This document shows, in pieces, positions 28,344-38,099 of a DNA stretch of 64,000 bases. The notes beneath the pieces are model-generated. The model searched no databases. It was not told the DNA's origin and saw only the letters and a program-made list of their open reading frames with translations. Source of the stretch: Anaeromyces robustus (taxonomy: Eukaryota; Neocallimastigomycota; Neocallimastigomycetes; Neocallimastigales; Neocallimastigaceae); assembly GCA_002104895.1 (NCBI GenBank), contig MCFG01000257.1, positions 1 to 64,000 of the forward strand, written 5' to 3'. Each line of letters begins with the position of its first letter. The first letter of the stretch is position 1. A program made the position numbers and the translations under genes.

Positions 28344-28452
28344 TATTTTTATTAACTCTATCTTAACATTAAAACCATAATTCTAATGTATACTAAAATT
28401 CATAATAATTAGAATTATTTTTATTAACTCTATCTTAACATTAAAACCATAA
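28283..28452. repeat. 72-bp tandem repeat, about 2.3 units
   Basis: The motif TTAACATTAAAACCATAATT recurs at 28291, 28363 and 28435, giving an exact 72-bp period. Units 1 and 2 are almost identical over their whole length (for example, one differs by GCATA against GTATA). The third unit is cut off where a hairpin and a poly(A) insertion begin. Confidence 0.9.
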
Positions 28453-28644
28453 TTGAATTTTATAAGGTATTTATTACTGGTTTTTATTTTTTTTAGTATC
28501 ATTTTTTTTCATTATGTGTTTTTTTATGATTCATGTATTTTAATATTTAAATTCAATAAAGTTGACGTACAAATTGTGTGCCATAAAAAAAAAAAAAAAA
28601 AAAAAAATAAGGTATTTATGGTTTTAATGTTAAAATAGAGTTAA
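28424..28644. repeat. 28-bp inverted repeat arms, interrupted by a poly(A) element
   Basis: The left arm 28424-28451 is the reverse complement of the right arm 28617-28644 with one mismatch. Without the poly(A) element and one target-site copy between them, the arms would lie only about 20 bp apart and form a tight hairpin. This suggests a MITE-like or palindromic sequence that was there before the insertion. Confidence 0.75.
28475..28606 (+). mobile_element. Short 5'-truncated poly(A) retroposed copy (LINE-mobilised), copy 1
   Basis: About 110 bp of sequence ends in AATAAA, about 20 more bases, and a run of some 23 A. It is flanked by an exact 13-bp target-site duplication, ATAAGGTATTTAT, at 28462-28474 and 28607-28619. 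The body is the same as the 3' end of the longer copy at 33420-33792 except for one base in a T run. A poly(A) tail, 5' truncation and target-site duplication are the marks of target-primed reverse transcription by LINE machinery. It could be the 3' end of a LINE or a retrocopy of a host mRNA. Confidence 0.85.
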
Positions 28645-29072
28645 TTACTTAAACTTCATGGAGTTTTTGAAAATGAGAAAAACAAAATTATAATTTTAAA
28701 AAAATACTAAATAATATTATTATAAATTTTTTAAGTATGTATTTATAATAATTTATTTTTATATTAAATAATACAAAATATTCAAGTTATGTATTTATTA
28801 TAATTTATTATATTAATAAATCTGAAATAAAAAATGATTAAATTATTATAATTATTATAAAATTATATAATAATAATAGTAATGTCATATTTGAAAAAAA
28901 AAATATAAAAAGGGCTTAAAAGAATTAAAAAACTTAATATCATTATTAAAAAAAATATTATTAATATTTTATATTTAAAAAAAAGAAAATAATAATAATT
29001 ATAATAATATTTAATTGAATATATTCAATTAAAAACTTAACTTTCTTTTTTGTAAAAAAAAAAAAAAAAAAA

Positions 29073-29447
29073 ATGAACTGTAAATTAACTGTTTTGTTTG
29101 CTTTTGTACTCCTTACCTGCTTTATGTCCGTAAAGGGTTTAATGGTTTCTGAAATTGGAAGAAACAAATACCATAAATATACAATTCAAGTGGTCAATTA
29201 TGATGACCGTAAGGAAATTTTTGCAAAGGCTAAACAAAAGTATAATGAAATTAGTGACTGTCAAAAGGATGCCAGTGGTAAAAAATGGTGTGGTATAAGA
29301 CATTGTTACTCATTCTGTGCTAAAAATATCGCTAAAGAGTTATCTAAAGATATGGAAAATGGAAAAGTTCCTTTCTCTGATGGTGATGTACTTGCTTATG
29401 ATGTCCAAAATAATAATAAATGGCTCGTAACTTGGAACTTGGATTAA
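29073..29447 (+). CDS. Small secreted four-cysteine protein
   Basis: Single exon, 124 residues. It begins with a clear signal peptide (MNCKLTVLFAFVLLTCFMSVKG). The mature part of about 100 residues has four cysteines (in SDCQ, KWCG, RHCY and SFCA), enough for two disulfides, and ends in a Trp-containing tail (NKWLVTWNLD). I recognise no family. The ATG follows directly after an A tract, as with other genes in this window. Codon use (GGT, GAC, AAG and TGC present) is more like an expressed gene than the AT-biased background. I infer a secreted effector, binding or defence-type protein, but nothing in the sequence fixes the role. Confidence 0.8.
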   Translation: MNCKLTVLFAFVLLTCFMSVKGLMVSEIGRNKYHKYTIQVVNYDDRKEIFAKAKQKYNEISDCQKDASGKKWCGIRHCYSFCAKNIAKELSKDMENGKVPFSDGDVLAYDVQNNNKWLVTWNLD

Positions 29448-29845
29448 TAAAAAAAAATTTTTTTTTATTATTAAATTTTTATTTTTTTTTAAAAAAAAAA
29501 TTGAAAAAAAATAAAAAAAAAGAATAATAATAATAAAGAATTTATATATTTCAATCGAATAATAGATAAATAAATAAATAAAAATAAATGCATAAATAAT
29601 AAAAATAATAATATAAAAAAAAAAGACTTCCTCTACTTATAATCTTTTTAAAATTTGTGTTATTCTATTTCTTTATATTTTTAATTTTTAATTTTTTTTT
29701 TTTATTTTAAATTTATTTATTGAAAAATTCCACATAACAAATATATAACTTAAATATATCACATATTTTTATTTATAAAATTATCACATATCTATCACAT
29801 ATATATCATTATATATGTATGTGATATGAAGTAGTTAAAAAAAAC

Positions 29846-29960
29846 TGTTTTGAACTATTTATTGGTTTAATAATGTGTAACTAAAAAAAAAAATAAAAAA
29901 AAAAAAAAAATTGCTTTGAATTTTTTATTGGTTTTGATAATAGTGTAACTAAAAAAAAAA
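29846..29960. repeat. Imperfect direct repeat of about 47 bp downstream of the small secreted protein
   Basis: Two diverged copies share TTTGAA, then TTTATTGGTTT, then TGTGTAACTAAAAAA (second copy AGTGTAACTAAAAAA). They are separated by an A-rich spacer. The stretch 29448-30386 otherwise holds only A-rich simple sequence and the promoter of the next gene. Confidence 0.6.
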
Positions 29961-30386
29961 GTAGTTAATAATAATTAGTAATAATAAAAAAAAATTAAAG
30001 AAATTTTTTGTTGTATTAAAATAAATGTTTTAAAATATGGTTACACCAATCTTTTTAAAATCTTATTGGTTATATTACTAATAATTATTTGATTTTTTTT
30101 AAACTCTATTAATTATTAAAAATAAAAATACAAAAAAATAATAATAATAATAATAAAAATATAAAAAAAATAATAATAAAAATAAAAATACAAAAAAAAA
30201 AAATTACAATAAAATAATAACAAAAAATAATAAAAGAAAAAAAAAATAATAAGTAAATATTATATTGATACAGGTAAATTGGATATAATAATTATTATAA
30301 AATATTATAAAATATAAAATATTTACAAAAAAAATAATATATATTTATAAATAGAAAAATTATCTAAATAAAAAAAAAAAAAAAAG

Positions 30387-30812
30387 ATGCAATTTAAAAA
30401 TTTAAAATTTGCTATTGTCTTTATTTCTTTCATCTCAATAACTTTATCTTCACCAATTGAAACTGTTGAATGGCAATATGAAGGAAATAATATTGATGTT
30501 ACTCGTCAAAGTGCTAATCCAAAAGGAAAAGGTTTTAAAAATTTCGATAATTTATTAAATGAAGAATTTAAAACCGTTGAATTAAATTTAAATGAAATTG
30601 AAAATAATAATAATAATATTGACATTACTCGTCAAAGTGCTAATCCAAAAGGAAAAGGATTTAAGAATTTTGATAATTTATTAAATGAAGAATTTAAAAC
30701 TGTTGAATTAAATTTAAATGAAATTGAAAATAATAATGATATTGACATTACTCGTCAAAGTGCTAACCCAAAAGGAAATACTTTTGAAGGCAACCCCTTT
30801 GAAAATTTCTAA
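30387..30812 (+). CDS. Secreted repeat-peptide precursor
   Basis: Single exon, 141 residues. A signal peptide (to about residue 21, ending LSS) is followed by three tandem repeats of 37-39 residues. Each opens with [N/D]ID[V/I]TRQSANPKG, and the first two go on with KGFKNFDNLLNEEFKTV and an ELNLNEIENN stretch. The third repeat ends early with NTFEGNPFENF. Repeats 1 and 2 are nearly identical in protein and DNA, so the array expanded recently. The layout (secretion signal, identical repeats, acidic spacers) resembles fungal precursors cut into several copies of a peptide. There is no Lys-Arg Kex2 site, so processing would have to use the single Arg before QSANPKG or another site. It may instead be an unprocessed repeat protein. 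No family is recognised. Confidence 0.78.
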   Translation: MQFKNLKFAIVFISFISITLSSPIETVEWQYEGNNIDVTRQSANPKGKGFKNFDNLLNEEFKTVELNLNEIENNNNNIDITRQSANPKGKGFKNFDNLLNEEFKTVELNLNEIENNNDIDITRQSANPKGNTFEGNPFENF

Positions 30813-32035
30813 ATTATTTAAAATTAAATTATTAAATTACTAAAAAAATGTAAATAAAATAAAATGAAAATAAAACGAAAATAAAATGAAAATAAAAGAA
30901 AATAAAATAGTTAAGAATAATAAAAAAAATAATAAAGATACAAGTTATAAAAATATTTAAATAAATTTCATATAAGCAGCCATTCTAAATGGACCTTTTA
31001 AAGAATTGTTTTACTGAACTAAAATAAATAATAAAAAACATATATATATATATATATATATACTTAAAATATTTAATATTTAATGTTAGTTCTTATATAT
31101 ATATATATATAATATTTAATAATAATTTAATTGTTTTTTATAAAATAAAACTAATCTTTTTTCTTTAAATAATAGCTATAATATTAAATATTTATCATTT
31201 CATAAAAAATATTTAATAATAATATAAAAAATGACTATTTTAAATCTTTTTTTATTTTATTTTATTTTATTTTATTATGTACTGTTGTATTATATATTTA
31301 ATGTTATATTATTAAATATATATTATATAAATACTAATATTTAAATGTAACTATATTTAAATAATAGATATAAAGATATATAATACAATTTATTATTAAT
31401 ATCTTTTTTTGAAGTAATTTATATTTTTGTTTTTACTTATTAATATTATATTATTCTATTATAGTTATAATTTCTGTAAATATTTTATAATATATTATAT
31501 TACATCATACAGAATAGTAGAATATTGTTATTTTCTATTTTATGTAACACTGATATTATTATTATTATTATTATTTCTATTATTATTATTTGTAATATTT
31601 TTAATTACTTTTCTTATTAAGTTATTATTGTCATAAATTTACTATTATTGATATTTTGGTTATTTTTTTTTTTTGTATTAAATAAAAAAATAATAATTTA
31701 ATATTTAAAATAGAAATATATTAATATTATATTTATATATATTAAAAAAAATATATCCATATATATTAATTTATATCAAAATTTAATTGTTTTTTTTTTT
31801 ATTATATAAGAAAAAACTTTAAAAAAATCATTTTTAATTTTAGAAATTTCCTTTTATGGAAAGTTTTGATGGCAAATTCTTTTTAAATTTTCTTAATATA
31901 TTTTTTATTAAAATAAAAAAATTTAAAAATTAAAAATCTAACATATTTATTTAGTTAATTATTATTATATATTTAATTTAATAATAATTAACTAAATAAG
32001 CATTAATTTACCTTTATAATATAGTAATGATTATT

Positions 32036-32078
<43 letters not shown>

Positions 32079-32866
32079 TTAATTAATTAATTATTATTAT
32101 AATTATTATTATTATTAATTATGTTAAATATTTAAAAAAGATTTAAATAAATAATTTTTACAAATGTAATATATATCTACATTAAATATATTAGTATCAA
32201 ATAAATAGAAATAAAAAAAAAGAAAAAAAGAATATATATTATAATAATGAAATCAAAAAGAAATATATATATATATAAAGCATCATTAATAAATGTGATT
32301 TTTTATAAAATAAAATAAAATAAAATAAAATAAGTAAATATATAGAGGATTAAATAATAAAAAATTGATTTATTTAAAATTATTTAATTTTTATATTTTC
32401 TTTCAAATTTAATTATTAGAAAAATAAGTATATAACTCAACAAATATAAAATAATTAAGAAAGGTTAAATAATTTTAATTTATTATTATAATTGTTGATT
32501 CAAACCCTTAATTTTCTGTTATATTCAATATAATAGAAAATTGAATTATTAATAAAAATTACCAATATCATAATGCAATTTCAAATTAAAAAAGAAATTT
32601 CAAATTTTAATCCACTAAATATATAGCTATATTAATCCATTACTTAGAAATACATAAGAGTTGTATGGCATGGACTAAAGTCCCATATGATGAGTCACGT
32701 CATATGTATTAGTCAATAAAATAAAATAAAAAAAAAAAAAAAGTAATTTGGTCACTATAGTATTCTATAGTATTCCATATTCAATTCATTTACTACTATA
32801 TATATATATAAATTTATAGAATTTTTTTTTTTATTCTTATATAATTAAAGTATAATTTCATTCTAA

Positions 32867-32901
<35 letters not shown>

Positions 32902-33202
32902 ATACATGACTAAACACAACAAAAAAAAAAAAAAAAAATTAATAAAAAATATAAAATATCTTATATAAATTAAATTAATAATTAATATGGAATATAATAT
33001 CTTCCTATGGAATTTATAATATAAATTCATTATTGAATATTTTCGGTTCAATTAATTTGTCATACTGAATTAAAAATAAGCATTTTAAACATTTTAATAA
33101 TAATAATAAATAATATTAATAATAATAGGAAACAATAAATTTATAAATCTAATATAATATGTCCTTAATTCATTTATCATTTATATATATATTTATATAT
33201 AT
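30813..33202. other. Intergenic AT-rich stretch
   Basis: No gene is supported. It contains AT dinucleotide runs near 31040 and 31097, a TTTA run near 32038-32079, an ATT run near 32871-32900 and A/T homopolymers. A small GC-richer island at 32640-32710 is listed separately. Confidence 0.55.
32648..32708. other. GC-richer island with nested inverted repeats
   Basis: In a region of nearly pure A/T, this block holds AATACATA and its reverse complement TATGTATT as outer arms. Inside are a GGAC-TAAA-GTCC hairpin and CATATGA...TCATATG arms. The latter enclose TGAGTCACGTCA, an overlap of an AP-1-like and a CRE-like half-site. It could be a bZIP-binding site cluster, a structured RNA or the remains of a mobile element. 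The sequence alone does not decide. Confidence 0.35.
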
Positions 33203-33417
33203 TGATTAATTTAAAATAAAATAAAATTAATTCTACTCTATACCTGTACTTAATCAGGTTAACATTTCCTTTACTTTACTGTGTTATCAATATCGTCATT
33301 ATAGAAAATATTAATTCATTTATTATTTATATATATATATTATATATATTGATTAATTTAAAATAAAATTTAATTATTTTTATAATATTATATCTACTCT
33401 ATTACCTATATTTAATC

Positions 33418-33455
<38 letters not shown>

Positions 33456-33860
33456 GCACACAATTTGTACGTCAACTTTATTGAATTTAAATATTAAAAT
33501 ACATGAATCATAAAAAAAACACATAATGAAAAAAAATGATACTAAAAAAAATAAAAACCAGTAAAATATTATAGATAATAATAGATAATACTGGAGGAAA
33601 AAAAGAAGTATAATAATATTTAAAAACAATAAATCCATACAGCCCTTAATTCTAAATATAGAATTAAAGTAAAATTGATCTATCCTATTCCACTAGGGTC
33701 GGAAATAGGATCGGCATTTGCCCTACTAGGCTGTCCTACTGTGTTATCAGCATTGACGTTCCTGGAGAGGTTGGTTTTAAATTTATTGAATATATATTTA
33801 ATCAGGTTAACATTTCCTTTACTTTACTGTGTTATCAGTATCGTCATTACAGAAAAATAT
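33203..33860. repeat. 148-bp tandem duplication split by a retroposed insertion
   Basis: Unit 1 starts at 33203 (GATTAATTTAAAATAAAA) and unit 2 at 33351. Unit 2 stops at 33419 and resumes at 33806. Its second half (GGTTAACATTTCCTTTACTT and on to the GTCATTA region) matches unit 1 at about 33258-33303. The 386 bases between are a poly(A) element plus one copy of its target-site duplication. Confidence 0.85.
33420..33792 (-). mobile_element. 5'-truncated poly(A) retroposed element (LINE-mobilised), copy 2
   Basis: On the minus strand this 373-bp insertion has the tail of an open reading frame (about 33790 to the TAG at 33682-33680). A 3' untranslated region follows with AATAAA, then a run of 33 A. 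It is flanked by an exact 13-bp target-site duplication, TATATTTAATCAG, at 33407-33419 and 33793-33805. The coding tail (ending ANADPISDPSGIG, then stop) is far GC-richer than the host genes around it. The last ~110 bp plus tail match copy 1 at 28475-28606. Either this is the 3' end of a LINE or the retrocopy of a gene from a different base-composition context. The long pure A run and the exact duplication suggest a recent insertion. Confidence 0.85.
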
Positions 33861-35124
33861 TAATTCAATATTAAAAATATTTTTAACACTCAAAATTATT
33901 ATTAATATTTTCTTTTAATAAGACAACACGTTTTTTTTTTTTTTTTTTTTTTTTTTCACTTTTTTTTAACTTTTACTCTTTATTTATTAAATTTATTTTA
34001 TATTTCTTTTTTTTTTTTTTTAATTTTAATATTTATTTTCAATATTTTATTATATTTTTTATAAATATTTTATGAATATTTTATTATTTTTTAATAATTT
34101 TTATAAATATTTTTAAATAATATTGCTTTATAAAAAATTTATATATAAAAATTATATAATATTATAATTTTTATTTTTATTTTTTTAAATATTTTATAAA
34201 TAATAATATTTTATAAAAATTTTTATAAAAATTTTTCTTTTATATTATTCTATTTTGTTTCTTTTTTTTTTTTCTTTTGTTATTTTTGTTATTATTATTT
34301 GTTATATATATTCTTATAGTATAATATACATATTTCTCTATACTATTACCATTTTACATAATAGTTTTCTTTTATATATATATATATACTATAAAAATTA
34401 TTTATATTATCTTATAGTAATATATTTCTCTATACTATTATAATTATATAATAGTTTTCTTTTATATGAATATATACTATAAAATTATCTTATAGTAATA
34501 TATTTCCCTATACTATTATAATTATATAATAGTTTAGTTTATATATATTCTATAAGAATTATTATTATATTAGATTTAAGTGTTGTTTTATATTTACTTA
34601 ATACATCTATAAATAAATTATTTTTTCTTTTTACAATTTATAAATAAATTATTATAAATATTTTACAATTATTATAATTTTTTGATTTATAAATAAAAAT
34701 AAATAAATAAATTATTGATTATTTTAATTATTTTTTTATAACTAATAAAGATTATATTAAAATATTTGTTCTTGCTTTTTTTTTTAAAAAATAAAAAATA
34801 TTAATTTTTTTTACAATTTTTAATAAAAAAAAGGTTGTTTTTATATATATATAAAATAAATATTAAAATACTAAATTATAGTATTTTTTACTTTTTGTTT
34901 GTTTTTTTTGTTTGTTTTTCTTTTTTCTTTTTTTTTTCTTTTGTTATTTTATCTTTCCTTTTGTTTTTTTTCTTTCTTTCTTTAATAATATGATTTTTCA
35001 TTTAATGAAATGAATAATTATATCATTTTCTTTTTTTTTTTCGTGTTTGTGTTTCTTTGTTTATTTGTTTTTTTTTTCTTTATCTCGTCTTATAAAATTA
35101 TTCTTTTTTTTTTTATTTATTTAT
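33861..35124. other. Intergenic stretch 3' of the CotH gene
   Basis: No gene is supported. T-rich on the plus strand, with a T run near 33932-33957. A block of about 90 bp near 34315-34550 recurs two to three times in diverged form (ATAGTATAAT..TATTTCTCTATACTATTA..ATAGTTTTCTTTTATAT). The T-rich segment 34900-35110 is the 3' flank of the CotH gene. Confidence 0.55.
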
Positions 35125-36792
35125 TTAAAAGTATTGTTGAGGAACACATGAACTATCTGGTGGATTTTCATCACCAAACCAAGTAATACAAAATTCATTT
35201 TTAATAGCTTCTGCTCTTTCTTGAACCCATGTATAAAGACCCCAATGAAGACCTCCAACACCATTTTCAAAGTTCTCTAAGAAATGTTTTAATTCATAAA
35301 TTGGAACACCTGGTCTCTTACCAGCATCATATGGACGTTCAAAAGAGTAATCCCATTCCATTTCTGGTGTGAAACGAATTCTATAACTTTCAACTACTTC
35401 ACGAACAGCTACTGGGTTGAAAATAGTTTCAACAATGGCAATAAGAGTATCTTGGAAACGTTGTTGAAGAGCTGGAGAACCGGAAATAAATTTATCAACT
35501 AAAACACGATGACCTGGGTCTAATGCATCAACATTCCATTCTTTATTGAGCATGGTAGTGTAAGAAAGTTTAGTGAAATCATCGCCAACGGTATTAAATG
35601 GAGGAACTAAACCAACACCAAAAGTTTCATCATGATCTTGACTAATGAAATAATGTTTAAAAGTATTTTCTGTAGATTGAGTTGGATCATCGTAGACAGC
35701 AAAATTACTTGTTGCATACCAATAACCATCCCAATCACCAGTTAAATATTCCATAGCCATAGATTTATGGAAAGTATCAATATCAAACCATTTATCTTCA
35801 AATTCAGCAACAGCATTTTCATCCATTGGATCAAGATTTTCAATAGCTTCAGTGAATAGAATTAATCTTTCAAGATTACCTTTAAAGTTTCTATAATATG
35901 TACTGTTATTTGGTTGATATTCGAAATCGGATCCATGTTCACCATCAATTGGGAAACCAATTGGATTAGGTGGATGAATTTTACCGGTTTCAGCATCACC
36001 ATAAAATTCATTTTTAACAAAGGATTCACTGTAAGCTTCTTCTTGTAAGGTATAGAAACCAGCTGGCTTCTTATTATAATAAACACGAACCATTACTGAA
36101 TGAATACTTGGTACACCAATAGCTTGAATCATATTTCCATAAACAAATTGACGAAGGTTAAGTGGATCTTCAGCACCATTACGTAACTTTAATAAATATC
36201 TACCATTAATACCTTCATTTCCTAATAAAAATCTAATTTGGAATTTTGAGAAGTTTTTATTTTTGGCAGTAGCAGAAACATTATCAAATGTTTTTACAGA
36301 ATCTTTAAGATAAAATGACATTTTTTCTAAACGAATACTTTTGCTAGTTGGTTTATGGAAGAATTCTTCGGTATAATCACCAGTAATATGAACTGTTGGA
36401 ATGTAACTATCATCAAAAAGCTTTGATTTACCAACACTTCTATCCCAAGTTTTTAATGATGGTGGATGTTCGAAAGTATTAAGTTCCATAACGGTTTCTT
36501 CTCTTCCAAAAAAGTCGTTAAAGGTTCTAGTCCTATCAGCACTGAAAGTACGTTCAAATTCTTCCTTTACTCCATCAATAATATAATAATAATTAAATTC
36601 ACCTTCTGGAGCATTATTAACTCTTCCACCGTATAAAATTTCATCATTTCCTACAGGTTTAAGAGTATATTTTTTACCACCAACAATTTTTACTTGAGTT
36701 TTAGTACCAAAAGATATAATTTTGAAAATTACACTTCGACTAAAAACTGAATTTATAAAAAGTATGAAGAATAATAAATATTGCTTATACAT
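35125..36792 (-). CDS. Secreted CotH-family kinase-like protein
   Basis: Single exon, 555 residues. A signal peptide (about residues 1-18, ending VFSRS) is followed by a beta-rich N-terminal part to about residue 120 and then the CotH domain to about residue 530. Blocks typical of CotH are visible: FQIRFLLGNEGINGRYLLKLR, GFYTLQEEAYSESFVKNEFYGD, TGDWDGYWYATSNFAVYDDP, and ISQDHDETFGVGL with Asp386 and Asp388 in the metal-binding DxD-like position. CotH proteins adopt a protein-kinase-like fold. The bacterial spore-coat member phosphorylates coat proteins, and Mucorales members are surface invasins. The GDWDGYW and DHDETFG forms look closest to the mucoralean type. No dockerin, transmembrane segment or GPI tail is seen, so it is probably freely secreted or held by the wall. 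Codon use is less AT-biased than in the low-complexity genes, which suggests good expression. Confidence 0.92.
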   Translation of the reverse strand: MYKQYLLFFILFINSVFSRSVIFKIISFGTKTQVKIVGGKKYTLKPVGNDEILYGGRVNNAPEGEFNYYYIIDGVKEEFERTFSADRTRTFNDFFGREETVMELNTFEHPPSLKTWDRSVGKSKLFDDSYIPTVHITGDYTEEFFHKPTSKSIRLEKMSFYLKDSVKTFDNVSATAKNKNFSKFQIRFLLGNEGINGRYLLKLRNGAEDPLNLRQFVYGNMIQAIGVPSIHSVMVRVYYNKKPAGFYTLQEEAYSESFVKNEFYGDAETGKIHPPNPIGFPIDGEHGSDFEYQPNNSTYYRNFKGNLERLILFTEAIENLDPMDENAVAEFEDKWFDIDTFHKSMAMEYLTGDWDGYWYATSNFAVYDDPTQSTENTFKHYFISQDHDETFGVGLVPPFNTVGDDFTKLSYTTMLNKEWNVDALDPGHRVLVDKFISGSPALQQRFQDTLIAIVETIFNPVAVREVVESYRIRFTPEMEWDYSFERPYDAGKRPGVPIYELKHFLENFENGVGGLHWGLYTWVQERAEAIKNEFCITWFGDENPPDSSCVPQQYF

Positions 36793-37566
36793 TTTGGTTT
36801 ATATTTTTGTTCTATTATATTTTATATTTTTTATATTTATTAATTTGATTATCTTTTTTTAAATTTTATTTTATTATATTTGATTATTTTCTAAAAATAA
36901 AGTTTATATTTATATTATATATATATATATTTATTTTGTATTTATTTTCTATAATTTATAATTTATAATATTATATCTATATTTTATAATTTATAATTTA
37001 TATTTATATTAAAATTTACAATTTTATATTGATATTGATATTTTGTTTTTTTTTTTAATTTTATAATTGATATTAATAATTTATATTTATATTTATATTT
37101 ATAATTTAATAATAATTTAATAATTTATATTTACAAATAAATAATTTTTATAAATTTATATTAATACTAAAAAAATAGATAAAGAATTTTAATGTTATGT
37201 TCTTTTATCTATTTTTTTATGTATTAATAGTTTTTAATTATAATCTTTTATCTATTATTATATTTAAAGGTTTTACCCTTCTTTAATATTTATTTATTTA
37301 TTTTTATTTTTGTTTTTAATATTAATTTGATTTTAATTTTTTTTTATTTCTTTTAGATTATTTTACAAAGAAAGAAAAAAAAAAAAGCAATATTCTCTTT
37401 TTTTTATATATATAGTTTCTTTTATTATAAAGTATATTAATTATAAAAAATATATAATAAAATAATTAATATAAATTAAATAATTAATTATTATATATTG
37501 ATATTTATATTAAAAATTTTATTCTATATATTATAATTACTATTTAACTATATTAAACTTTATTGT

Positions 37567-37602
<36 letters not shown>

Positions 37603-38099
37603 GAATAGTAAAGCTTATTATTGATTAATATTTAAATTAAATTATATATTGTAGTATATATTATAATATAATATTATATATATTAATTTATATCATATAT
37701 TATATTAAAAACTAATTAAATTAATTAAAAAAAAAAAAGATTTTTTTTAACAATAATAAAAGTATATTACATACTTATTAATTATTTATAAGATTAAACA
37801 TCTTTTTTTATTAAGATGCCGCAAAGAATATTTTATTAATAAAAAAATTTATACATATTTTATAAAAGTATATATAATTAAATTAGTATTAAAATTTTTT
37901 AATATTTTATAATCTATGTATAATTTGGAAAGATCCATATTATCAAATAAAGAAAAAAATTGACAAGGAAAACAAAATAAAATTTACAGAAATAACTTAT
38001 ATATTGTTATTATATATATTATATATAATTATATATAAGTAAATATATATAATAATATAATAATATATTATTTATTATGGATAAGAATTTAATTTTTTA
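36793..38099. other. Intergenic AT-rich stretch upstream of the CotH gene
   Basis: No gene is supported. Short tandem patterns of TTATATTTATA type run through 36950-37140, and T runs lie near 37580-37602. The first part holds the CotH promoter, with no recognisable site. Confidence 0.5.

Noticed and set aside
28453-28638. Shared peptide with FNKVDVQIVCHKKK in frames at 28.5 and 33.5 kb
   Set aside because: It lies in the 3' untranslated part and poly(A) tail of the two retroposed copies, not in a coding region. The identity comes from the shared element.
32640-32710. Hammerhead ribozyme candidate because of the TGATGAGTCA word
   Set aside because: The CTGATGA core is not exact and no GAAA partner or cleavage-site arrangement is present.
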